Shown here piece after piece: positions 27,084-35,375 of a stretch of DNA of 64,000 nt. The stretch is taken from assembly GCA_910585955.1 (NCBI GenBank), contig CAJUGC010000009.1, positions 1 to 64,000 of the forward strand, written 5' to 3'. The translations under genes were made by a program, and so were the position numbers. Source of the stretch: an uncultured Christensenella sp. GTDB taxonomy: Bacteria; Bacillota; Clostridia; Christensenellales; Pumilibacteraceae. Position 1 is the first letter of the stretch. Each line of letters begins with the position of its first letter. The notes beneath the pieces were generated by a model. It had not been told where the DNA came from. It worked only from the letters and a program-made list of their open reading frames with translations, and did no database searches.

Positions 27084-27819
27084 CGAGAGAACGAAAAAAG
27101 TATTTGCCGATATATGGAAATATATAAAAGCCGCATGGATCGAGCTTGTGATTTTAGCGGCTCTTCTTGTTGTGGACTTAATTATCAAAGCCGTTGTCGA
27201 CGCGAATATGAACGTGGGGCAAAGTATTACGATAATTCCGAAGTTCTTTCATATAACCTATACGAGAAATTATAATGCGGCATTCGGTTCGGCATTCGGT
27301 CTCGAAAAGTTGTTGGGGCCGACAGGCGTTCGGGTAACGCTTCTCATAATAACGGGGATCGCAATCGCTTTTTTTGCTGTATTTTTGGTGCGTACGCGCG
27401 GCAAGCACATTACGGGAAGATTGGGACTTGCGCTTCTTGTGTCGGGAGCTCTCGGAAATTTTGTAGACAGACTTTTTCTCGGATATGTACGGGACTTTGT
27501 CGAAATAGAATATTTCGGACTGGATCTTCCTTTGATAGGGAGCAGTTTTGCTATTTTTAATATTGCGGATATAGGCGTGACCGTAGGAGTTGTACTTTTT
27601 CTCGTTTATATTATTTTCTTTTCGGATTGGGCAAAAAAAGCGGAAACGGAAGAAAATGAAAGTAAATCCGAATATGTGCTTTTAGACGAAAATACAGAGA
27701 AAAACAGTGATTCAGCATCTGTCGGAGGTTTATCGGATATAGATAGCGACACGGAAGAAAAAGATCGATTAAGCGAAAACGAGCAAAAGGCGAATAATTC
27801 GGAGGCGCTCGATGGGTAA
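27073..27819 (+). CDS. lspA: Lipoprotein signal peptidase (signal peptidase II), with acidic tail
   Basis: An integral membrane aspartic protease that removes signal peptides from prolipoproteins. Four membrane segments are visible within residues 15-185. Family blocks are TYTRNYNAAFGSAFG near 62, GALGNFVDRLFLGYVRDFVE near 128 and IFNIADIGVTVG near 160; the catalytic Asp residues lie in the last two. The protein is 248 residues, about 60 to 80 longer than usual because of a C-terminal tail rich in Glu, Ser and Asp of unknown role. It sits between sepF and rluD, the Bacillus-like order. Confidence 0.92.
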   Translation: MTFSERTKKVFADIWKYIKAAWIELVILAALLVVDLIIKAVVDANMNVGQSITIIPKFFHITYTRNYNAAFGSAFGLEKLLGPTGVRVTLLIITGIAIAFFAVFLVRTRGKHITGRLGLALLVSGALGNFVDRLFLGYVRDFVEIEYFGLDLPLIGSSFAIFNIADIGVTVGVVLFLVYIIFFSDWAKKAETEENESKSEYVLLDENTEKNSDSASVGGLSDIDSDTEEKDRLSENEQKANNSEALDG

Positions 27820-28762
27820 CGGGCGTGGCGACAATGCTGTCGCGTTTTCTGTGGAAAGCGACGAAAATATAAGACTCGACGTCTATCTTGCCGCAGAGAC
27901 CGAATATACACGTTCCCGTATTAAACGACTTATTGACGGCGGCGACGTGCTTGTTAACGGCGAAACGAGTAAATGCGGCCGTATTCTTAAAGCGGGTGAT
28001 TCCGTTACGCTTAAATTCGATACGGACATCGGCGGACTTCCCGCCCCGAAAGAAATCCCTTTGGACATAATTTACGAGGACGACGATATAATTGTAGTAA
28101 ATAAACAACAGGGACTTACAGTGCACCCCGGTGCGGGCAACGGAGATACCACGCTTGTGAATGCTTTGCTTTGGCGCGGTACGTCGTTATCTGATGTGAA
28201 CGGTGCGTATCGTCCCGGGATAGTGCATAGACTCGACAAGTATACGTCGGGAGTTATGGTGGTAGCAAAAAACAATGCGGCGCACGTCAATCTCGCCAGA
28301 CAGTTCACCGATAGAACGACAAAAAAAGTGTATATTGCGATTTTAGACGGAAATTTGAAAGAGGACAAAGGCTTGCTGACGACTTTCATAGGTCGAAATC
28401 CGAATGACAGAAAGATTATGGCGGTTACAAAAGAAGGACGTGTGGCCATAACGGAGTATAAGGTAATCGAACGCTTTGCTCGCAATTGCGTTGCGGAGTT
28501 TGTGCTTCATACGGGAAGAACGCATCAGATAAGAGTACACTCTAAGTATCTCGGTGCGCCTGTGCTCGGGGATAAGGTGTACGGATTCTCGGACAAGCGT
28601 TATGCGTCGCTTGAAGGGCAGTTGCTTCATTCGCGTTCGCTGACGATTACTCACCCGAATAGCGGCGAAAGAATGACTTTTACCGCTTCTCCGCCGGCGG
28701 AGTTTTCTCGAGTGTACGACTCTTTGAAAAAGCAGAGCGTCTGCGGGAGGAACGAGCCGTGA
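27812..28762 (+). CDS. rluD: RluD-family 23S rRNA pseudouridine synthase
   Basis: A 316-residue pseudouridine synthase. An N-terminal S4-like RNA-binding domain (RLDVYLAAETEYTRSRIKRL) is followed by the catalytic domain with IVHRLDKYTSGVMVV, in which the Asp is catalytic, and TGRTHQIRVHSKYLGAPVLG near residue 230. The exact rRNA position is not assignable. GGAGG precedes ATG 27812. Overlaps lspA by 8 bases and pyrR by 4. Confidence 0.94.
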   Translation: MGNGRGDNAVAFSVESDENIRLDVYLAAETEYTRSRIKRLIDGGDVLVNGETSKCGRILKAGDSVTLKFDTDIGGLPAPKEIPLDIIYEDDDIIVVNKQQGLTVHPGAGNGDTTLVNALLWRGTSLSDVNGAYRPGIVHRLDKYTSGVMVVAKNNAAHVNLARQFTDRTTKKVYIAILDGNLKEDKGLLTTFIGRNPNDRKIMAVTKEGRVAITEYKVIERFARNCVAEFVLHTGRTHQIRVHSKYLGAPVLGDKVYGFSDKRYASLEGQLLHSRSLTITHPNSGERMTFTASPPAEFSRVYDSLKKQSVCGRNEP

Positions 28763-29277
28763 GATTGAAAGCCAATTTAATGGACGCAGCAAAGATGCGG
28801 CGGACCGTCATTCATCTTGCGCATGATATCGCCGTAGACAGCACGGGATTTTCGCGTCTTGTTCTTATCGGAATAGGCGGGCGAGGAGAAGCGCTTGCCA
28901 AGGAAATATCGGCAATCGTGCAGGCGGAAATAGGGAAGAAAGTTCCCGTGGGTCATATCGACGTTTCGGATGAAAGCGGAAGTCTTAGCGCTACGGAGGT
29001 CAGCGGTTGTTTTCCGAGCGATGCATATGTAATAACCGTTAACGATGTATTGCGGAGCGGGCGTACGGCGTATGTTGTAAGCGAAGCGATTGCAAATTCC
29101 TTCGCGACGCAGAGAATCAGCCATGCCGTACTGGTAGATTGCAGTAAAGACAGTTCGCTTATAAAAGCGCGGTTTGCGGGTACGAAATTGGATGTAGACG
29201 ATAGCGACATCGTAAGCGTTTCTGTTAAAGATGTAGACGGAGTTCGTCGTGTAGACGTGTACAGTGTGGATTACTGA
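28759..29277 (+). CDS. pyrR: PyrR-family pyrimidine regulator / uracil phosphoribosyltransferase
   Basis: A 172-residue PyrR-like protein at the head of the pyrimidine genes. In the family it binds mRNA leaders to stop pyr transcription when UMP is high, and some members also make UMP from uracil. The PRPP loop reads VITVNDVLRSGRTA where the family has V-D-D, so the first acidic residue is replaced by Asn. The phosphoribosyltransferase activity may therefore be weakened; RNA binding cannot be judged. Only 16 bases separate it from pyrB, with no attenuator between. GTG start with GGGAGG. Confidence 0.85.
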   Translation: MRLKANLMDAAKMRRTVIHLAHDIAVDSTGFSRLVLIGIGGRGEALAKEISAIVQAEIGKKVPVGHIDVSDESGSLSATEVSGCFPSDAYVITVNDVLRSGRTAYVVSEAIANSFATQRISHAVLVDCSKDSSLIKARFAGTKLDVDDSDIVSVSVKDVDGVRRVDVYSVDY

Positions 29278-29293
29278 CCTGAAAGGAGAAGAT

Positions 29294-30217
29294 ATGCTTA
29301 AAAGAAAAGATTTGCTCGGACTTAGAGATCTCAGCAAAGACGAGATGTTGCAGATACTCGGCACAGCCGTCGAAATGAAGGAGATTATCGAGTCCGGCAA
29401 TAAAAAAACCGGACATCTTGTCGGCAAAAATGTGGTGACGTTGTTTTACGAGAACAGCACCAGAACTCGTACGTCTTTCGAGACCGCTGCGAAAATAATG
29501 AGTGCGAATTGTACGTCGATTTCGGCGTCGGCTTCGTCGGTTCAGAAGGGCGAAACGCTTATAGATACGGGGCTCAATCTCGACGCGCTCCTTACTGACG
29601 TCATAGTTCTCAGACACAGTATGTCAGGTGCGCCTCACCTTTTGGCTCGTAACGTCCGCGCTTCCGTCATAAACGGCGGAGACGGCATGAACGAGCATCC
29701 TACGCAAGCTCTGCTTGATATCTTTACTATGAGGGAGGAATTCGGCGACGAGTTGCGCGGACTCAAAGTAGTTATTGCAGGTGACGTAAAACATTCTCGT
29801 GTTGCTCGCAGTAATATTTGGGGATTGTCGAAGCTCGGCGCCGAATTGACCGTAGTATCGCCGAGAACGCTTTTGCCGCTGGAAATAGAAAAAACAGGCG
29901 TGAAGGTATCGGATAATCTCGACGAAGCAATATCTGGCGCCAACGTGGTTATGGGACTTAGAGTACAGCTCGAACGTCAAAATGCTTCGCTTCTTCCAAG
30001 CGTGTCCGAATATATGCGATTTTACGGTATAACCGACAGTCGTATGGCAAAGGCCGACGCGCAAGCAATTTTAATGCATCCCGGACCTTTGAACAGAAAC
30101 GTGGAAGTCTCTTCGTCTGCCGCAGACGGAGACAATTCTCGTATTTTAAAACAAGTAACAAACGGCGTCGCAGTACGAATGGCGCTTATGTATTTGCTTT
30201 GCGGAGGTAGTGTATGA
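29294..30217 (+). CDS. pyrB: Aspartate carbamoyltransferase catalytic subunit
   Basis: Joins carbamoyl phosphate to aspartate. It is 307 residues. The carbamoyl-phosphate site FYENSTRTRTSFETAAK is near residue 48, the HSMSGAPHLLA loop near 100, and MHPGPLNRNVEV near 258. ATG 29294 is selected because AAAGGAG precedes it and the family N-terminus is MLKRKDLLGLRDLS. No pyrI regulatory subunit is present. Overlaps pyrC by 4 bases. Confidence 0.96.
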   Translation: MLKRKDLLGLRDLSKDEMLQILGTAVEMKEIIESGNKKTGHLVGKNVVTLFYENSTRTRTSFETAAKIMSANCTSISASASSVQKGETLIDTGLNLDALLTDVIVLRHSMSGAPHLLARNVRASVINGGDGMNEHPTQALLDIFTMREEFGDELRGLKVVIAGDVKHSRVARSNIWGLSKLGAELTVVSPRTLLPLEIEKTGVKVSDNLDEAISGANVVMGLRVQLERQNASLLPSVSEYMRFYGITDSRMAKADAQAILMHPGPLNRNVEVSSSAADGDNSRILKQVTNGVAVRMALMYLLCGGSV

Positions 30218-31485
30218 GTATTTTGGTACGAAACGGGTTGGTATTAAAGGACGGCGCATTTAAAAAGCTCGACGTCTATATAGACGGAGACAGAATAGAG
30301 AAGATAGGCGCGGATCTCCATGTTATTGCGGACAGAACGATCGAAGCCGACGGGCTTGCCGTACTTCCCGGTTTTGTGGATATGCATTGTCACTTAAGAG
30401 AGCCGGGGTTTGAATATAAAGAAGATATTTTCAGCGGAACGAGCGCGGCGCTTCAGGGAGGTTATACCTCCGTTGCGTGTATGCCTAACACCGAGCCTGT
30501 CGTTGACAATCTCGCCGTATTGAAATACGTCGTTGACAAAGCCGCGGAAATAGATAATTGCAAGGTCTATCCGATTGCTGCCGTAACCAAAGGTCAGAAA
30601 GGCGAAAAGCTTACGGAAATGGGGAAGCTCAAAGAGGCGGGGGCTGTTGCATTTTCGGACGACGGCAGACCTGTTTCCGATGCAAACATGATGAGGCTTG
30701 CGCTTGAATATGCAAAAGGTGTGGATGCTCTCGTTATTAGCCATTGCGAAGATCTGTCGCTTGCTGCGGGAGGCGTTGTGAATGAAGGATTTAATGCGAC
30801 GATTGTCGGGCTTCGAGGTATTACTCGTACTGCGGAAGAAGTAATGGTGGCGCGGGAAGTTTTGCTTGCCGAAGCGCTTGACTGCAGAGTTCATATAGCG
30901 CATATTTCGACTGCGAACAGCGTAAGTCTCGTCAGGGAAGCAAAGAAACGAGGTGCAAAGGTGACTTGCGAAACCTGTCCGCATTACTTTTCGGCTACCG
31001 ACGAAGAAATACTGAGCTTCAATACAAACGCCAAAATAAATCCTCCGCTTCGCACACAGACCGACGTCGACGCAATCATAGAAGGGTTGAAGGACGGAAC
31101 GATAGACGCTATTGCGACCGATCACGCCCCGCACCATGCCGACGAAAAGAACCGGGAATTCGAGCTTGCCCCGAACGGAACTTCCGGTTTTGAAACGGCT
31201 TTTGCCGTAGGCTATACCTTTCTTGTCGAAGCGGGGCACATGAGCGTCCCCGAGCTTGTCGAACTTATGAGCGGAAGACCTGCGCGTATACTCGGTATAG
31301 AAGGCGGAGAAATCAGAGAGGGCGCTGTCGCAGACATTGCGATTATAGATTTGGAAGCCGATTATGTAGTCGACAGTTCTCGATTTGTTTCAAAAGGCAA
31401 AAACAGCGTTTTTAACGGTTGGAAACTAAAAGGGATTCCCCGTGCGGTAATAGTAAACGGTTATGAAAAGGAGATAAGAAGTTGA
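30214..31485 (+). CDS. pyrC: Dihydroorotase
   Basis: Closes carbamoyl aspartate to dihydroorotate. It is 423 residues, the class I (multifunctional-like) form. Metal ligands are in VDMHCHLREPGFE near residue 58, in VISHCEDLSLA and VHIAHISTANS, and in IATDHAPHHADE near 302. It overlaps pyrB at the start (ATGA) and pyrF at the end. Confidence 0.96.
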   Translation: MSILVRNGLVLKDGAFKKLDVYIDGDRIEKIGADLHVIADRTIEADGLAVLPGFVDMHCHLREPGFEYKEDIFSGTSAALQGGYTSVACMPNTEPVVDNLAVLKYVVDKAAEIDNCKVYPIAAVTKGQKGEKLTEMGKLKEAGAVAFSDDGRPVSDANMMRLALEYAKGVDALVISHCEDLSLAAGGVVNEGFNATIVGLRGITRTAEEVMVAREVLLAEALDCRVHIAHISTANSVSLVREAKKRGAKVTCETCPHYFSATDEEILSFNTNAKINPPLRTQTDVDAIIEGLKDGTIDAIATDHAPHHADEKNREFELAPNGTSGFETAFAVGYTFLVEAGHMSVPELVELMSGRPARILGIEGGEIREGAVADIAIIDLEADYVVDSSRFVSKGKNSVFNGWKLKGIPRAVIVNGYEKEIRS

Positions 31486-32387
31486 TAGACAAATTGATCG
31501 AAAAAATCGAAAAGACGGGAAATCCGTCGGTTGCCGGAATAGATACCAAACTCGACTATTTGCCGAGTAATACAATAGAAAAATGTTCGACATTAAAAGA
31601 CGCCGCAAACGCAATCATAGACTTTAATGCGGAGCTTTTAGAAAATCTTTATAAGCTCGTTCCTGCCGTTAAAGTGCAAGTGGCTTATTACGAGATGTAC
31701 GGCACCGAAGGAATGCGTGCTTTCGAAGAGACTATTGCCATGGCGAAGAAACTCGGACTTTCGGTTATCGCAGACGTCAAACGAAATGATATAGGTTCAA
31801 CTGCGGCTTGCTATTCGAGCGCTTATCTCGGACGCACAAAAGTAGGCAATAAATTTTTCACACCGTTTGAAAGCGATTTCATGACGGTGAACGGATATCT
31901 CGGAATCGACGGTATCGAGCCGTTTTTGAAGGATTGCGTCGAACGCGATAAGGGTATCTTCGTGCTTGTCAAGACGTCGAATCCGTCGTCAGGCCAAATT
32001 CAGGATAAATTGTTCGAGAACGGCGAAACATTGTACGAGAGTATGGGTGCGCTCGTCGAAGAGTGGGGAAATTCTTCTCGCGGCAAATACGGATACAGCG
32101 ACGTGGGCGCGGTTGTCGGCGCAACTCATCCCATGCAAGCTGAGCGTCTGCGCGAAAAAATGCCGCATACGTTTTTTCTTGTTCCCGGATACGGGGCTCA
32201 GGGCGGTAAAGCCGATGATCTTAAAGTGTGTTTCGATAAACACGGAAGAGGCGCAATTGTAAACAGTTCGCGCGGAATCATCTGCGCTTACAAGAGCGAA
32301 AAATATCGAGGGATGAGCGTCGGAGCTGCCGCCGCAGCCGCCGCAATCGATATGCGCGAGGATATATGCAAGGCTATTAAAAAGTAA
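31482..32387 (+). CDS. pyrF: Orotidine 5'-phosphate decarboxylase (type 2)
   Basis: Last step of UMP synthesis. It is 301 residues, the longer type 2 form. VAGIDTKLDYLPS lies near residue 19, the catalytic VIADVKRNDIGSTA near 98, and FLVPGYGAQGGKADDL near 230. The start is TTG 31482, with AAGGAG 8 nt upstream and a 4-base overlap with the pyrC stop. Confidence 0.95.
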   Translation: MIDKLIEKIEKTGNPSVAGIDTKLDYLPSNTIEKCSTLKDAANAIIDFNAELLENLYKLVPAVKVQVAYYEMYGTEGMRAFEETIAMAKKLGLSVIADVKRNDIGSTAACYSSAYLGRTKVGNKFFTPFESDFMTVNGYLGIDGIEPFLKDCVERDKGIFVLVKTSNPSSGQIQDKLFENGETLYESMGALVEEWGNSSRGKYGYSDVGAVVGATHPMQAERLREKMPHTFFLVPGYGAQGGKADDLKVCFDKHGRGAIVNSSRGIICAYKSEKYRGMSVGAAAAAAAIDMREDICKAIKK

Positions 32388-32396
32388 GGAGCGCTT

Positions 32397-33161
32397 ATGA
32401 AAGATTATCTTACCGAAGTCGTATCGAACAAAGAAATCGCAAAGAATATTTACGAAATGACTTTGAAGAATACGGAAGGCGAATTTGAAAAAATACATTG
32501 CGGGCAGTTTTTGCATCTTGAAATTCCCGGATTCTTATTGCGTCGTCCTTTCGGAATTTATAAATTCGGAGGGAAAGAGATTTCGATTTCTTATGCCGTT
32601 CTCGGAAAGGGTACAGAGGAAATGACCGCTATCGAAAGCGGCGAGAACATCAAAGTAACTCTTCCGCTCGGCAATGGTTTTAGGCTCGGCGAAAAACATA
32701 AGAAAGTGGTTCTGCTCGGCGGCGGTATGGGCTGTGTTCCTCTCGCTTATGTGCCGGAAAGTTATCCCGATCGGAAGTATTATGCTTTTCTCGGTTTTTC
32801 CGAAAAATCACGGGTCGCGTTTGTCGATGAGTTCGAGCGTCGCTGCGAAACCGTTGTTTGTACGGATGACGGGAGTTTCGGTGTAAAGGGCTTTCCTGTT
32901 CGAGAGCTTGAAAATAGACTTTCGGAAATAAAGCCGGACGTTATTCTTACTTGCGGTCCGCATCCGATGCTTAAAAGCGTGCAAGCCTTTGCTGCAAATT
33001 ACGAAATACCTACATATGCGTCTATGGAAGAGCGAATGGGATGCGGCGTCGGAGCGTGTCTTGTTTGCGCCTGCAGAACAAAGCAAAAAGACGGATCGAT
33101 TGCCTCGCGCAGAGTGTGCGCGGACGGTCCCGTGTTTAAAATGGAGGAACTCGAATTGTGA
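32397..33161 (+). CDS. pyrK: Dihydroorotate dehydrogenase electron-transfer subunit
   Basis: Carries FAD and a [2Fe-2S] cluster and links PyrD to NAD. It is 254 residues. LLRRPFGIYKF is the FAD-binding RxxS/T-like region, LGGGMGCVPLAY near residue 105 starts the nucleotide-binding half, and the cluster ligands are in CGVGACLVCACRT and RVCADGPVF at the C-terminus. It overlaps pyrD by 4 bases, as expected for a 1B-type enzyme. Confidence 0.95.
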   Translation: MKDYLTEVVSNKEIAKNIYEMTLKNTEGEFEKIHCGQFLHLEIPGFLLRRPFGIYKFGGKEISISYAVLGKGTEEMTAIESGENIKVTLPLGNGFRLGEKHKKVVLLGGGMGCVPLAYVPESYPDRKYYAFLGFSEKSRVAFVDEFERRCETVVCTDDGSFGVKGFPVRELENRLSEIKPDVILTCGPHPMLKSVQAFAANYEIPTYASMEERMGCGVGACLVCACRTKQKDGSIASRRVCADGPVFKMEELEL

Positions 33162-34066
33162 ATACCAATGTGAAAATAGCGGGAGTGGAATTTAAAAACC
33201 CCATTCTTACTGCAAGCGGTACTTACGGCTTCGGTTGGGAGTATTCGCGCTTCTACGATATCTCGGCGCTCGGCGGAGTATGTACAAAGGGCGTAACGCG
33301 CGAGAAGCGTCTCGGCAATCTCTCTCCGCGCATAGCCGAGACGCCTTCCGGAATTCTCAACAGCGTGGGGCTTCAAAATCCGGGCGTAGACGCGTTTATA
33401 GAGGACGATCTGCCGTTTCTTCTCGAAAAAGATTTGGTGACCGTAGTGAACATTGCGGGTTCTACCGAAGAAGACTATAAGTATGTTGCGGAGAAGGTTT
33501 CGGCTACAGGCGCGCATATGGTGGAACTTAATATAAGCTGTCCGAATGTAAAAGCAGGGGGAATGGCATTCGGCATAGATCCGCAAAGCGTCGGCGCAAT
33601 TACCGAGAGCGTTAAAAAGGTCTGCAAAAAGCCTCTTATAGTAAAGCTTTCTCCCAATGTGTCGGACATAGCCGCGAACGCCAAGGCGGCGGAAGACGGA
33701 GGAGCGGACGCTGTTTCTTTAATAAATACGGTTACGGGCATGGCGATAGACAGATTTACGAGAAAGCCCGTGCTTGCGAATGTTACGGGCGGACTAAGCG
33801 GACCTTGCGTAAAACCCATAGCCTTGCGTATGGTGCATGAGGTTTACAAAAAGGTGAATATTCCGATAATAGGATTGGGCGGTATTATGACCGGCGCAGA
33901 CGTAATGGAATTCATGATTGCGGGAGCGACAGCCGTTCAAGTCGGATCGGCAAACATTTTCGATCCGATGGCGGCTTTTCGTATCGTGAATGAGTTGACA
34001 AAAGAAATGGAATGTTGTAAAATACATGACGTAAACGAGCTTATAGGCTCATTGATTACGCAGTGA
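33158..34066 (+). CDS. pyrD: Dihydroorotate dehydrogenase 1B, catalytic subunit
   Basis: Oxidises dihydroorotate to orotate with FMN and passes electrons to PyrK. It is 302 residues. FKNPILTASGTYGFG begins at about 12, the catalytic Cys is in ELNISCPNVKAGG near 128, the FMN-binding KLSPNVSDIA is near 165 and IGLGGIMTGADVMEFM near 238. The Cys (rather than Ser) base marks the cytoplasmic class 1. GTG start. Confidence 0.96.
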   Translation: MNTNVKIAGVEFKNPILTASGTYGFGWEYSRFYDISALGGVCTKGVTREKRLGNLSPRIAETPSGILNSVGLQNPGVDAFIEDDLPFLLEKDLVTVVNIAGSTEEDYKYVAEKVSATGAHMVELNISCPNVKAGGMAFGIDPQSVGAITESVKKVCKKPLIVKLSPNVSDIAANAKAAEDGGADAVSLINTVTGMAIDRFTRKPVLANVTGGLSGPCVKPIALRMVHEVYKKVNIPIIGLGGIMTGADVMEFMIAGATAVQVGSANIFDPMAAFRIVNELTKEMECCKIHDVNELIGSLITQ

Positions 34067-34076
34067 GGAAAATCGA

Positions 34077-34658
34077 ATGGCGCTTACGGACAAACAGATT
34101 TTAGAGGCTTTTCATCGTACGGAAGGTATTTTACACGGACATTTTCTTCTTACGAGCGGCAGACATAGCGACACTTATATGCAGTGTGCGAAGTTATTCG
34201 CCGACCCAAAAGAGAGTGAAGTTCTCTGCGAAGAGCTTGCGGAAAGATTAAAATGTTTCAATGCTGACGTTGTGCTTTCGCCTGCAGTAGGCGGAATAAT
34301 AATGGGGTACGAAGTCGCAAGAAAACTCGGCGTTGGAAATTATTTTGCCGAGCGCGTTGACGGAAAAATGACTCTTCGCCGCGGATTTTCCCTTTCCGAG
34401 GGGTCGAAAGTCATAGTTGTCGAAGATGTCGTAACAACGGGCGGATCGGTAAAAGAAGTGATCGCTCTTGCGAAAGCCGCGGGTTGCGAGGTCGTTGCCG
34501 CTGCGAGCATAGTCGACAGAAGCAACGGTGCAGTCGATTTCGGCGTTCCGTATAAAGCGCTTTTGACAATGGAAGTAAAAAGTTATGAAGCTGACGAATG
34601 CCCGCTTTGCAAGGACGGAAGCGTACCTTACAAGCCCGGTAGTCGCGGTCTTAAATAG
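34077..34658 (+). CDS. pyrE: Orotate phosphoribosyltransferase
   Basis: Transfers ribose phosphate from PRPP to orotate to give OMP for PyrF. It is 193 residues. The substrate region HFLLTSGRHSDTYMQC is near 22 and the PRPP loop KVIVVEDVVTTGGSVKEV near 115. It ends in a Cys-containing tail (DECPLCKDGSVPYKPGS). ATG 34077 follows GAGGAAAA. Confidence 0.95.
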   Translation: MALTDKQILEAFHRTEGILHGHFLLTSGRHSDTYMQCAKLFADPKESEVLCEELAERLKCFNADVVLSPAVGGIIMGYEVARKLGVGNYFAERVDGKMTLRRGFSLSEGSKVIVVEDVVTTGGSVKEVIALAKAAGCEVVAAASIVDRSNGAVDFGVPYKALLTMEVKSYEADECPLCKDGSVPYKPGSRGLK

Positions 34659-34670
34659 GAGGTAAGTTTA

Positions 34671-34979
34671 ATGGCAACAAGAAGAACGAGAACTCGGACA
34701 TACAGTATACCGCGCATTTTAAAAATGCTTTCTTATGTGTCCGTGATGTTGCTCGCGCTTGCAATCGCGATAGGTGTAGTGCTCGGTTGGTTTCCCAAAG
34801 TTGCGGCTATCGGCGGTTGGATAAAGAATATCGCTCTCTTAATCGGTGTGATTGTTTTATGTTGGTATTCGTTTTACGATGCCGTAACGCGTTCGAGAAC
34901 TTGGTTTATTCTTTGGATAGTGGCGGTAGTGCTTATAGTTGTGTTTTACATCTTAGGTCTCGCACCGATTAGTTTTTAA
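34671..34979 (+). CDS. Small membrane protein (three segments), unknown
   Basis: A 102-residue protein with a basic N-terminus (RRTRTRTYSIPRIL) and three hydrophobic segments (about 20-42, 47-66 and 78-97). The basic residues suggest the N-terminus stays inside. TAGGAGG is a strong ribosome site, 12 bases after pyrE. I recognise no family. It is paired with the next gene, and both are in the pyr operon by spacing, so they may serve transport or simply ride along. Confidence 0.7.
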   Translation: MATRRTRTRTYSIPRILKMLSYVSVMLLALAIAIGVVLGWFPKVAAIGGWIKNIALLIGVIVLCWYSFYDAVTRSRTWFILWIVAVVLIVVFYILGLAPISF

Positions 34980-34994
34980 GTAGGAGAAATTGTA

Positions 34995-35312
34995 ATGGCA
35001 AAGGCTAAGAAACAAAACTTTATAGCGGCGTATTTTTCCGATTTCGGAATGAGACAGATTTGCGATTTTCTCATGATTGCGGGCGCTGTAGTGCTTATAG
35101 TGGGACTATGCACGACCGAGATTGTCATAACCGTCGGTTTCGGTATCTATGCGGTTGCAGCCGCATTGGCTATAGTGAGAGCTGTCAAAGTGCTCGTAAG
35201 CGGGATCAACCACCGTGCGCCGGAATATAAGAACGCCATTGTAAGCGCGTGTATCATGGGAGCGATTTTCGCTTTGACTGTGTTCGGCTTCGTATGGTCG
35301 CTTGTTGTATAA
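34995..35312 (+). CDS. Small membrane protein, unknown
   Basis: A 105-residue protein with three probable membrane segments (about 22-40, 44-63 and 82-104) and a short charged N-terminus. It has a good ribosome site (GGAG) and lies 15 bases after the preceding small membrane gene, the two presumably forming a pair. No family recognised. A terminator follows. Confidence 0.7.
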   Translation: MAKAKKQNFIAAYFSDFGMRQICDFLMIAGAVVLIVGLCTTEIVITVGFGIYAVAAALAIVRAVKVLVSGINHRAPEYKNAIVSACIMGAIFALTVFGFVWSLVV

Positions 35313-35331
35313 TGTAATTTAAACTTAAAAC

Positions 35332-35362
35332 AAAACCCGCAACTTAGTGAATTGCGGGTTTT
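35332..35362. terminator. Bidirectional terminator between pyr operon and rqcH
   Basis: AAAACCCGCAA and TTGCGGGTTTT pair over 11 bp around a 9-nt loop, with A- and T-runs on the two sides, so it can serve both converging genes. Confidence 0.85.
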
Positions 35363-35375
35363 TTAAATTCTTTAA

